From positions 310,001 through 374,000 of the forward strand of contig JADKKF010000004.1 in the NCBI GenBank assembly GCA_016720635.1: 64,000 nucleotides of DNA, given 5' to 3'. Within the stretch, counting starts at the first letter, position 1; the number at the start of each line of letters is the position of its first letter. Below the pieces are notes generated by a model. It was not told the origin of the DNA, did no database searches, and saw nothing but the letters and a program-made list of their open reading frames with translations. A program made the translations under genes and the position numbers. The DNA comes from Saprospiraceae bacterium (GTDB taxonomy: Bacteria; Bacteroidota; Bacteroidia; Chitinophagales; Saprospiraceae). This document shows, in pieces, positions 46,735-54,492 of this stretch.

Positions 46735-47085
46735 TTGATCGCCAAGGCAAGTTTTTACATTCTTTTATTCGTCTGGTCAGCTTTAGGTGGACTGGTACTT
46801 GAGAATTTTATCGTCCCAATCTTATCAAAAAATGTGGAAGTAAATTGGTCCGTCAATCAAGACAAGGAAGCAAAAAAAGAAATAGAAAGCGAAGAAAAAG
46901 AAGAATCGAATCTCAATAAACTTAAAGAATTCGAATCCAAGTTTTTAACAGAAGGATGTTATAAATTTTCCTTAAATATTTCAAACAATTTCCGATTCTA
47001 TTCAAAACAAATAACCCATTGGATGCCCACGCATTCAGGATCTTGTTACCTAGAAATACATTCGCCCCCTCCCGAATTAGTATAG
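46735..47085 (+). CDS. Small membrane-anchored protein of unknown function
   Basis: A 116-residue open frame starting with TTG directly after an in-frame stop; no ATG exists in this frame. One N-terminal membrane helix (about 6-30, FYILLFVWSALGGLVLENFIVPIL), then a charged Glu/Lys stretch (KEAKKEIESEEKEESNLNK) and a C-terminal domain with Cys76 and Cys104 (GCYKFSLNIS, GSCYLEIHSPPP). The pattern of anchor, charged linker and small domain looks real, but the missing ATG means the start is uncertain. It precedes the carbonic anhydrase gene by 78 bp. Function unknown. Confidence 0.5.
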   Translation: MIAKASFYILLFVWSALGGLVLENFIVPILSKNVEVNWSVNQDKEAKKEIESEEKEESNLNKLKEFESKFLTEGCYKFSLNISNNFRFYSKQITHWMPTHSGSCYLEIHSPPPELV

Positions 47086-47163
47086 TTTTACTAGAAATAT
47101 TAAATGGAAAACGGCTGCTTATTAGCCATTTCCTATTTTTCGAATATAACTAATAATTTTAAT

Positions 47164-47844
47164 ATGAAAGCACATAATATTGGGAGTCAATCAACAATTA
47201 CCCCAGCTATAGCTTTACAATACCTAAAAGAGGGAAATCAAAGGTTCGTAAGCAATCTTAAGCATCATCGCAACCTTTTACATCAAGTTAATGAAACAAG
47301 AAACGGACAATGGCCGTTCGCCGTTGTATTGTCATGCATAGACAGTAGGACCAGCGCTGAGTTAATCTTTGACCAAGGCTTGGGCGATATTTTTTCCGTG
47401 AGAATAGCGGGTAATATTGTCAATGATGATATATTGGGCAGCATGGAATTTGCCTGTAAAGTCTCAGGCTCAAAATTCATATTGGTGCTGGGACACAGTA
47501 AATGTGGAGCCATCAAAGGAGCCTGTGATAACGTCCACCTAGGCAATTTAACAGGTTTGTTGAATAAAATAAAGCCTTCAGTCCTAGCGGAAAGTACAAT
47601 TACAGAAAATCGAAATTCTGATAATTACGAATTCGTAGAAAAGGTTTCCGACCTAAACATCCATCATTCTGTAAGCGAAATTCTGGATCGAAGCGAGATC
47701 CTAAGAGAAATGGTAAAGTCAGGAGAAGTTGGCATCATAGGGGCCTCATACGACGTCGAAACGGGTATCGTTGATTTTTATGATGACACCCTCAGTAATA
47801 CTCAGCATCAGTACCATATGGACAGCATCTCCACCACTTTATAA
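47164..47844 (+). CDS. Beta-class carbonic anhydrase
   Basis: A 226-residue enzyme interconverting CO2 and bicarbonate. Start at ATG 47164 (MKAHNIGSQ) is preferred to the open extension back to 47104. Zinc ligands are visible: Cys58 and Asp60-Arg62 in VLSCIDSRTSAE, His111 and Cys114 in LGHSKCGAIKG. RIAGNIVNDDILGSMEFA completes the family pattern. Cytoplasmic, no signal peptide. Stands alone; a role in supplying bicarbonate to carboxylases is inference. Confidence 0.93.
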   Translation: MKAHNIGSQSTITPAIALQYLKEGNQRFVSNLKHHRNLLHQVNETRNGQWPFAVVLSCIDSRTSAELIFDQGLGDIFSVRIAGNIVNDDILGSMEFACKVSGSKFILVLGHSKCGAIKGACDNVHLGNLTGLLNKIKPSVLAESTITENRNSDNYEFVEKVSDLNIHHSVSEILDRSEILREMVKSGEVGIIGASYDVETGIVDFYDDTLSNTQHQYHMDSISTTL

Positions 47845-47862
47845 TCAAAGGTGAAGGGCCGA

Positions 47863-48123
47863 CTATTCATCAAAATATTTACTTGAATCCAACCAAAGCC
47901 AAAGAATATAAATGGCCTTAAATGAACATTGCACCGCATTATATATTATATCATATTCATTTTTAAGTTTATTCCAAATAATATCCTGAATTGGAGCGAA
48001 AAGAATTGCCATTGAGTAAACTATATTTTTAATTAGCGATGATGGTTTTGACCACAAAAAGCACAACAAAAATTGACCAAAATCATCAAATTTATACTTC
48101 AAAATAATACCTATGGATACCAA
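47863..48123 (-). CDS. Possible small hydrophobic protein
   Basis: An 86-residue open frame with hydrophobic segments (NIVYSMAILFAPIQDIIW, FKAIYILWLWLDSS), convergent with the carbonic anhydrase gene. The composition is protein-like and the frame fills the gap well, but no start signal or homolog is recognised. It may be the remnant of a larger membrane protein. Reported with low confidence; otherwise the 47845-48142 stretch holds nothing that can be named. Confidence 0.3.
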   Translation of the reverse strand: MVSIGIILKYKFDDFGQFLLCFLWSKPSSLIKNIVYSMAILFAPIQDIIWNKLKNEYDIIYNAVQCSFKAIYILWLWLDSSKYFDE

Positions 48124-48142
48124 AAATATGAGGGCATTTTTG

Positions 48143-48150
48143 TAAATTTG
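48143..48150 (+). promoter_or_regulatory. -7 box for the macrodomain gene
   Basis: TAAATTTG, 67 bp before the start codon at 48218; no clear -33. Confidence 0.4.
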
Positions 48151-48217
48151 TGTTGGACAATGGGAACAAAATTAGGACCCAATCCAGCATTTTTTTAACC
48201 AAAATTAAAGACAGACC

Positions 48218-48700
48218 ATGATAAAAAAAGTTCAGGGTGACATTATGTTAAGCAAAGCAGATGCCATGGCACATGGCGTAGCGCCAATGGATCATTTTGA
48301 CAGCGGACTAGCTGCAAGTATTCGAGAAGACTACCCATCACTTTACAAGGATTTCAGGCACTATTGTCAAACTTACCATCCAAAATCGGGAACGGTTTGG
48401 TTGTGGCAAGGCATCAATCACAAGAAAATATTCAACCTTTTGACCCAAGAAGCTCCTCTGAGCAATTCTAGCCATCCTGGAAAAGCCAGTTTACATAACT
48501 TAAGGCATTGTCTTAAGGATTTGGTACATGAAATCGAAAAAAACGATATTAAGAGCATAGCATTACCAAAAATAGCTACAGGCGTTGGAGGTCTTGATTG
48601 GAAAGAAGTAGAGCCCATCATCGAAGAGTATTTTGGAGATAGCAATATTCCAGTCTTCTTATACGAAAAATATGTAAAAGGTCAAGCTGCTGACGAATAG
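48218..48700 (+). CDS. Macrodomain protein (ADP-ribose-binding type)
   Basis: A 160-residue single macrodomain. Seen: VQGDIMLSKADAMAHGVAPM (the GDI...AxAHGV start), then IFNLLTQEAPLSN, and the C-terminal IALPKIATGVGGLDWKEV, where the Gly-rich loop binds ADP-ribose. Close relatives hydrolyse ADP-ribose 1''-phosphate or remove ADP-ribose from proteins or nucleic acids. Cytoplasmic. It stands alone, 168 bp before the Rpn-type gene on the other strand. In bacteria such proteins can be part of ADP-ribosylation toxin systems, but no ADP-ribosyltransferase partner is next to it. Confidence 0.88.
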   Translation: MIKKVQGDIMLSKADAMAHGVAPMDHFDSGLAASIREDYPSLYKDFRHYCQTYHPKSGTVWLWQGINHKKIFNLLTQEAPLSNSSHPGKASLHNLRHCLKDLVHEIEKNDIKSIALPKIATGVGGLDWKEVEPIIEEYFGDSNIPVFLYEKYVKGQAADE

Positions 48701-48708
48701 ATTATACA

Positions 48709-48748
48709 TAGTATAAAGTGGGAAACGATGGATTCCCACTTTATACTA
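48709..48748. terminator. Perfect 16-bp hairpin between convergent genes
   Basis: TAGTATAAAGTGGGAA and its exact complement, loop of 8 nt (acgatgga). It lies 8 bp after the macrodomain stop and serves well as a bidirectional terminator for this gene and the Rpn gene. Confidence 0.7.
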
Positions 48749-48868
48749 ATTTAAAGGGAATTAAGTTGGTTGGTTAATTAAGAAAAGAAATTTTTCATAT
48801 TTGCATTGAAAGCAGAATGAATAGCTGAAAATATTTGCTTTACCTCCACTCCATTCTGCAAAAATAGT

Positions 48869-49813
48869 TTACTTTTGACCTTGCTCCTTGATGATCTTTT
48901 CAACTTCGAGTACGGTTAATCCAGTAATGTTGGCCAATAAATCTGCACTCAAGCCACTCTTGTGACCATTGAGGATGACTTCTATTTTGCCCTCAATCTT
49001 GCCTTCTTTTTTTCCTTCAAGCTTTCCTTTTTGCTCTCCTTCAAGAATTCCTTCTTGTTTTATTTGTGCGTATGTAGTCATGATATTTGATTTTATAGTT
49101 GGTGGTATTGTTTCTATGGCTTTTTTAAATTCTGGTTGTGGAATTTCTGATACATTTATTATGTAAACGAACATTTGCTGGAGAAAGTTTCCTGGTTCAA
49201 TTTCTACAGGTAATAACTTAAAGATTTTTTTTAAGTCCTCCTCCCATTTTATAAAATTGATGCCCTTCTTCTGTGCCAAAACCGCTGCAGCCATTAGTCT
49301 GTTGCGGATTTGCGAGATGCTTTCGTCTGAAAGTGTACTAAGGGCTATGAATACGTGATTGATCGCTGGTATGTATTGGTTTAGAGATCCTTCGACCCTT
49401 GGAAACAAGTTCGAAAGAATTGGCTTTTCCCATTTTTTCTTGCCTTGGTAATAAATCAAGGGTATGATGACTTTTAACTCTTTCTTTTCGTTGATACACT
49501 TGACCCAATGAGAAAAAATATAATGCCCAACTTGCACCAGAACGTGCTTGTCGGGAGCGGATTTGTGCTCGAATAATAATACCAAATCTATTGGGCCACC
49601 GTCCTTGGTTTGGACTTCGAAAACTATATCTGAAAAATGTTCGTTCAAGTCCGCCTGGATATAGGATTCTTGGATGGATTTTAACGTCGTAAGATTTAGG
49701 CTTTTTTGCAATTCTTCGGGCAAAAACTGCTCGAAAAAAGCCGCAGCCCTGTCCACATCTGAGAAGGACGCTTTTACGAATTTGTCATGTAGATTGTGAA
49801 TATTGTTTTGCAT
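48869..49813 (-). CDS. Rpn-family recombination-promoting nuclease/putative transposase, copy 1
   Basis: A 314-residue protein of the Rpn (YhgA-like) family, PD-(D/E)XK nucleases that promote RecA-independent recombination in E. coli. Seen: active-site Asp62 (SDIVFEVQ) and Glu82-x-Lys84 (LLFEHKSAPDKH), the helical middle, and a C-terminal Glu/Gly/Lys repeat tail (GKLEGKKEGKIEGKIE) ending LLANITGLTVLEVEKIIKEQ. The -7 box (49818-49825) is only 4 bp from the start codon, so the mRNA is likely leaderless. About 1 kb to the right is a near-identical copy. Confidence 0.88.
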   Translation of the reverse strand: MQNNIHNLHDKFVKASFSDVDRAAAFFEQFLPEELQKSLNLTTLKSIQESYIQADLNEHFSDIVFEVQTKDGGPIDLVLLFEHKSAPDKHVLVQVGHYIFSHWVKCINEKKELKVIIPLIYYQGKKKWEKPILSNLFPRVEGSLNQYIPAINHVFIALSTLSDESISQIRNRLMAAAVLAQKKGINFIKWEEDLKKIFKLLPVEIEPGNFLQQMFVYIINVSEIPQPEFKKAIETIPPTIKSNIMTTYAQIKQEGILEGEQKGKLEGKKEGKIEGKIEVILNGHKSGLSADLLANITGLTVLEVEKIIKEQGQK

Positions 49814-49817
49814 TAAA

Positions 49818-49825
49818 CAAATATA
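49818..49825 (-). promoter_or_regulatory. -7 box abutting Rpn copy 1 start
   Basis: Minus TATATTTG, 4 bp before the ATG at 49813; same spacing as in copy 2. Suggests leaderless transcription. Confidence 0.5.
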
Positions 49826-49918
49826 GCAAATTTTCCTTTGAATATACCCTATAAAACTTTAGCCGTTCAACCATTTGACCATTACACAGCAATCTTTAAA
49901 GAAAAAAGTAGTTTACTT

Positions 49919-50845
49919 TTGACCTTGCTCCTTGATGATCTTTTCAACTTCGAGTACGGTTAATCCAGTAATGTTGGCCAATAAATCTGCACTCGCCCTC
50001 TTTGGCCAGGACTTCTTTTGCCCATTTGCCTCCAAGGTTGCCTTCTATTTTCGCTTTCCTTTTTGCTCTCCTTCAAGAATTCCTTCTTCCTTTATTTGTG
50101 CGTATGTGGTCATGATATTTGATTTTATGGTTGGTGGTATTGTTTCTATGGCTTTTTTAAATTCTGGTTGTGGAATTTCTGATACATTTATTATGTAAAC
50201 AAACATTTGCTGGAGAAAGTTTCCAGGTTCAATTTCTGCAGGTAATAACTTAAAGATTTTTATTAGTTCCTTTGTTAATTTTATAATATTGATGCCCTTC
50301 TTCTGTGCCAAAACCGCTGCAGCCATTAGTCTGTTGCGGATTTGCGAGATGCTTTCGTCTGAAAGCGTACTAAGGGCTATGAATACATGATTTATTGCGG
50401 GTATGTAATGGTTTAGAGATCCTTCGACCCTTGGAAACAAGTTCGAAAGAATTGGCTTTTCCCACTTTTTCTTGCCTTGGTAATAAATCAAAGGTATGAT
50501 GACTTTTAACTCTTTCTTTTCGTTGATGCACTTGACCCAATGACAAAAAATGTAATGCCCAACTTGCACTAGAACATGTTTGTCAGGAGCGGATTTGTGC
50601 TCGAACAATAATACCAAATCTATTGGGTCACCGTCCTTGGTTTGGACTTCGAAAACTATATCCGAAAAATGTTCGTTCAAGTCTGCTTGTATGTAGCTTT
50701 CTTGGATGGATTTTAGCGTAGCAAGATTTAGACTTTTTTGCAATTCTTCGGGCAAAAACTGCTCGAAAAAAGCCGCAGCCCTGTCCACATCAGAGAAGGA
50801 CGCTTTTACGAATTTGTCATGTAGATTGTGAATATTGTTTTGCAT
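49919..50845 (-). pseudogene. Rpn-family nuclease, copy 2, with frameshifted C-terminal tail
   Basis: Tandem duplicate of the gene at 48869. Start at ATG 50845 (MQNNIHNL, as in copy 1); an open extension to 50896 is ignored. Residues 1-190 are nearly identical to copy 1, with the same Asp62 and Glu82-x-Lys84 active site. A short segment then differs (KLTKELIKIFKL against KWEEDLKKIFKL). The frame ends early at 50045 after GEQKGKRK. Two single-base corrections (near 50060 and near 49998) carry the tail on as KIEGNLGGKWAKEVLAKEG then SADLLANITGL..., ending at the same terminal sequence as copy 1 (to 49919). The tail therefore differs from copy 1 in its repeat part. May be active despite a short tail. 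Confidence 0.8.
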
Positions 50846-50849
50846 TAAA

Positions 50850-50857
50850 CAAATATA
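50850..50857 (-). promoter_or_regulatory. -7 box abutting Rpn copy 2 start
   Basis: Minus TATATTTG, 4 bp before the ATG at 50845, identical in placement to copy 1. Confidence 0.5.
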
Positions 50858-50946
50858 GCAAATTTTTTGCAATATACGGTACAATTTGCTACACAATTCT
50901 ACTAGTATGGATGTGGGGAAACAGAAAATTTATAAGCATACTCCCA

Positions 50947-51039
50947 GCCGCGCGAGTGATGGTAGTGGCCACCGAAGGTGGGTCACGAAGTGACGGAGCA
51001 AAGCGAACCCATGCACAGCACGGTGCGAAGCACGCGCCC
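50947..51039 (+). repeat. Structured intergenic element R8 (outer end left)
   Basis: Order: GCCGCGCGAGTGATGGTAGTGG; hairpin CCACC-gaa-GGTGG; hairpin GTCAC-gaa-GTGAC; core GCGAACCCATGCACAGCAC; hairpin GTGC-gaa-GCAC; end ACGCGCCC. Four-base helix GTGG/CCAT uses one G-T pair. Every hairpin has a GAA loop. It ends 7 bp from the restored FTCD stop codon and pairs with R9. Confidence 0.83.
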
Positions 51040-51046
51040 AAATAAT

Positions 51047-52782
51047 TTAAATCCTAATCCTTTTAATTTTCAGGGTTGAGCGCCCCTTCATCTTACTAAA
51101 CAACTTTTCACTGACCAAAGCGAGTAATTCAGCTTCTTTTTCAGCGTCTTTTCTAGCAATGCATCCGCTTTACTCATATAAGCCTCGACAAATGCTTTGT
51201 CCTTGATGCCTGATGCGTTGATTTTGACATTCAAATAAGCGCCATACACCGCTGACCTCGCGCTAAGCGCAGCAACTCCAACGTCCGTAATAGAATTCGG
51301 ATTGCCATTTTTTATCATTTCTTCTATCAAGGGGAAAGTCTGAAATGAGATCTCCATTGTCTTGAATGGAACCTGCATCGCATATTTATTTGCCTCTTCG
51401 ATAGCGGCTTTTCGAGTTTCGATTTCCGCTGGATTTTCCTTGGGCAGCTTGAAGGCGTCCATCACTTTATTGAAAGCATTGGTGTCTTCATCGACCAAAT
51501 CGAGCAATTGATCCTTCAGCGCCTGACCCTGCTCAGCCCACTTTATAAACGAAGGCCAATTAGCCTCCCACTCCCTCTTGGTAGCCGAAAGATTGGCCAC
51601 CATCGTACCTAGAGACGCGCCTAAGCTGCCCATATAAGCGGCGATGGAACCACCACCTGGAGCTGGACTTTCTGAGGCAGTCTCATTGGCAAATTCCCTC
51701 AAATTCATCTTGACAAGAGGCGCATTATGCGATTTCATAGCGAACTCTATGATCTTTTTTTGCGGATCAAAAGGCGATAATTCGTTCAAGCCCAATGATT
51801 TGATAGCCATATCGATCAGCTCTTCTCTAGACACACCCGTAGAGCGATTTTGCTTGGCAAAAAAGTACTTTCCAGCATCCAACAACACTTTGATAGGTAC
51901 CATGCCCACCAGTTCGCTGCCAGTCACCCTCATGCCTCTATTATGTGCACTTATCGAACACTCCTCGAAGGCTTTGTGCAAGGAGGTATCCTCGATATTG
52001 GTTAGATTCATGGAGATTTGAGCCAATCCATACTCCTCTATGTACCAACCAATCGCTTTAACGCTTTTACAAGTACCAGGTATTCTAACGGAATTTCCCT
52101 CTTTGTCTTTTACGATTTTTCCAGTCACGGGATCACCCTCACGCTTTATCCTGCCTTGTTCGCGCACATCAAATACAATGGCATTGGCCAATTTTACCGA
52201 TTTGCTGTTGATATTTACATTGTAGGCAATCAAAAAATCTCTAGCACCGATCACCGTTGCCCCGCTTTTTAAATTGAATTTTGCTTGACCAAAATCTGGT
52301 TTCCACTCTGGTTTGGTTAGTTTTTCAGACAATGCCTCATATTCACCACTCCTTATCGTCGCCAGATTCTTCCTTTCGGGAGTCGTAGCCGCCGCCTCGT
52401 ACAAGTATATCGGAATATCTAGCTCCTGTCCTACCCTTTCTCCAAGCATTTTTGCGTACGCAACGGTTTCCTCCATCGTGATGTTCGCGATAGGGATCAG
52501 AGGGCACACATCCGTAGCTCCCATGCGTGGGTGTTCGCCTTTGTGTTGGCTCATATCGATCAGCTCACCGGCCTTTTTTATCCCTTGAAAAGCCCCCTCG
52601 ATGACAGCCTTTGGGTGACCTACGAAAGTCACAACGGTCCGATTCGTTGCCTTCCCTGGGTCCACGTCGAGCAGCGTGACGCCGTCAACGGCTGCTATGG
52701 CATCCGTAATCTGTCGAATAATATTTAAGTCTCTGCCTTCGCTAAAATTGGGCACGCATTCTATGAGGGGTTGATTGGTCAT
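51047..52782 (-). CDS. ftcD: Bifunctional glutamate formimidoyltransferase / formimidotetrahydrofolate cyclodeaminase
   Basis: A fusion enzyme of histidine breakdown that moves the formimino group from formiminoglutamate to tetrahydrofolate and then releases ammonia. Seen: N-terminal transferase (LIECVPNFSEGRDLNII, HKGEHPRMGATDVCPLIP) about 1-300, cyclodeaminase domain (about 350-545, ASESPAPGGGSIAAYMGSLGASLGTMV). The frame slips at the T4 run 51149-51152 and ends at 51088 with ...LKKKLNYSLW. One added A gives KDAEKEAELLALVSEKLFSKM and a stop at 51047, the normal C-terminus. The other hut genes are not in the window. Bracketed by inverted elements R8 and R9. Confidence 0.93.
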
Positions 52783-52801
52783 GATATGGATTTTTAAGAT
52801 A

Positions 52802-52809
52802 CAAAACTA
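52802..52809 (-). promoter_or_regulatory. -7 box for ftcD
   Basis: Minus TAGTTTTG (plus CAAAACTA), 19 bp upstream of the start codon and inside the R8-R9 interval, so R9 would not be in the ftcD transcript. -33 weak. Confidence 0.4.
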
Positions 52810-52898
52810 AGGTTTCTTCCGCTGAAAACAGAAAAAAAGTTCGTCCAATAAATCGAGGGATTAGATACTTTGGGCGAAGTCTTTTTGAACATTTATTT

Positions 52899-53007
52899 GG
52901 GCGTATCCCTACTTGTCCCGTGGACCAGCAGGGTCGGTGTCTTCCAGGCTCGCTATTCGCTCGGTGCTTTGCACCAGCCTATCGGCTGCCTTTCAGCCCC
53001 CTTACGC
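52899..53007 (-). repeat. Structured intergenic element R9 (outer end right, variant middle)
   Basis: Read on the minus strand: GCGTAAGGGGGCTG; hairpin CAGCC-gata-GGCTG; hairpin GTGC-aaa-GCAC; core CGAGCGAATAGCGAGCC; hairpin built on GTCC-acg-GGAC; end ATACGCCC. Very close to R7 in the middle. Inverted partner of R8; lies 116 bp upstream of ftcD. Outside the element, the rest of the 52783-53178 gap holds promoters only. Confidence 0.82.
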
Positions 53008-53140
53008 GCTAGAGAACAAAATAAAATATGCAATTCCCAATGAATTGCCCATTTTATTTGCCATTTGATTTTATTTTGCCCAGAGGAAACATTTTCCAAA
53101 TTTAAAAACTCATTAGAGCATTAAATAGCCAATTTATTTG

Positions 53141-53148
53141 TAAATTTG
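53141..53148 (+). promoter_or_regulatory. -7 box for the 53179 lipoprotein gene
   Basis: TAAATTTG, 30 bp before the start codon; -33 not evident. Confidence 0.4.
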
Positions 53149-53178
53149 TAATGTCCACTCATAACCTAAAACTACTTC

Positions 53179-54426
53179 ATGCGATCATTACTGTTTTTTC
53201 TATTCTTGGTCATTTTGGGTTCTTGCAAACCTGATCAACATACTGATACGTTCTGTGAAGGGCGAAAAGCCAATTTAAACGGCTTTGATCTCGTCTATGA
53301 AAAAGACTTAAGCGATGTCGTCCGCGCTAATACATATTTTGGAAGTAAATTATTAACCCATAAGGACTTAATCATTTACTGCGCCCAATTGACCCGCTCG
53401 ATTAACAAGTTGGTGATTGTCAATAAAAACACAGGTGCATTGGTTTATGACTTCCCAGGGCTATTTTATTCTCTGTCGTTCCTTTACATTAACAACGGGC
53501 ATTTGTATTTCCAAGGGACGCCTCCTTCTGGGCTATCCAAGGAAGGAACTTATATCCTTGATCTTGAATCATTTACGCTAGATTCTTTGAAGTCCGCTGA
53601 TCTCAATGTAGTTGGAAATTTTATACCCCCAAGTCACACCGTTCATCCCATGACGATGATATCTGACTATAATTCGATAAATGGGTCCTTAATTCACAAA
53701 TTCCATGTAGTTGATGTCAAGGCAAAAAGCGTTTTGGCCACATTTACAGATACCGCTGATGCGGACAGACCCGTTCTATTTTACACGATTTGGGGGAACA
53801 GCAATGCCTACAAAATAACGTATTTAAGTGCATACCATTACAATCCCAATGATAATATTAATGGCCATTATTTAATTACTAGGGACATAAATACAGGAGA
53901 ACTTTTGTACCAAATTCCGATGCCAATTTTCTTGAATAGGGATGAACATAAACCCATGTTGGTCGAAGGCAATACGATGTATTTAGGATTTGGTGAGGTT
54001 CGTTTTATGATTGATTTGCCTACAGGAAGGACTATTTGGAAAGATTTTCCAACCAGTATTGTGAATTATAGCATACTGTCAAGTGGAAAAACCATGTTGT
54101 ATAACAATATTCCCAGTGTATCTCAAATTAAAGTCTTTATGAAAAGCACAGGGCAAAATATAGATTATTTCAATACTTATAAGATGTCTAAAGAAAATCC
54201 TGCAAATATTGTTTATTACTGTGGTGAATCTCCGAGTGGAAATATTTTCGTAGTGAACGAAAACAACGAGCTAAAACTTTTAATGCTTGACAAAAGTACT
54301 GGATGTCCTATTTCATTAAGCAATCAGACCATTTTTGATGGCTTTGAAAGTGCTACCTACGACGAAGACTCGGGAAAAATATTCCTTGTTAGCAACAAAA
54401 GGCTTTATTGCTTCAAACCGAAATAA
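53179..54426 (+). CDS. Lipoprotein, propeller-like, paralog A
   Basis: A 415-residue lipoprotein with signal peptide and lipobox VILGSC (Cys16). The body is beta-rich with PQQ-like features (NKNTGALVYDFPG, DINTGELLYQIPMP, LPTGRTIWKDFPT), suggesting a beta-propeller. Near the C-terminus it has KSTGCPISLSNQ and GKIFLVSNKRLYCFKPK. The following gene is a paralog with the same plan (CxxR...GFxLVYxKDLS near the N-terminus, SGCP...LYCFK at the end). Function unknown. Confidence 0.8.
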   Translation: MRSLLFFLFLVILGSCKPDQHTDTFCEGRKANLNGFDLVYEKDLSDVVRANTYFGSKLLTHKDLIIYCAQLTRSINKLVIVNKNTGALVYDFPGLFYSLSFLYINNGHLYFQGTPPSGLSKEGTYILDLESFTLDSLKSADLNVVGNFIPPSHTVHPMTMISDYNSINGSLIHKFHVVDVKAKSVLATFTDTADADRPVLFYTIWGNSNAYKITYLSAYHYNPNDNINGHYLITRDINTGELLYQIPMPIFLNRDEHKPMLVEGNTMYLGFGEVRFMIDLPTGRTIWKDFPTSIVNYSILSSGKTMLYNNIPSVSQIKVFMKSTGQNIDYFNTYKMSKENPANIVYYCGESPSGNIFVVNENNELKLLMLDKSTGCPISLSNQTIFDGFESATYDEDSGKIFLVSNKRLYCFKPK

Positions 54427-54492
54427 AACAAATACTAAATTGCTACGAAAACCAAACTTTTACTTCATATTTTTATAAAAAAACTACTTTTC

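Noticed and set aside
4697..53007. Structured elements as integron attC sites or tRNA-like genes
   Set aside because: No GTTRRRY/RYYYAAC core, no integrase, no acceptor stem or anticodon arm pattern; the enclosed genes are housekeeping, not cassette arrays.
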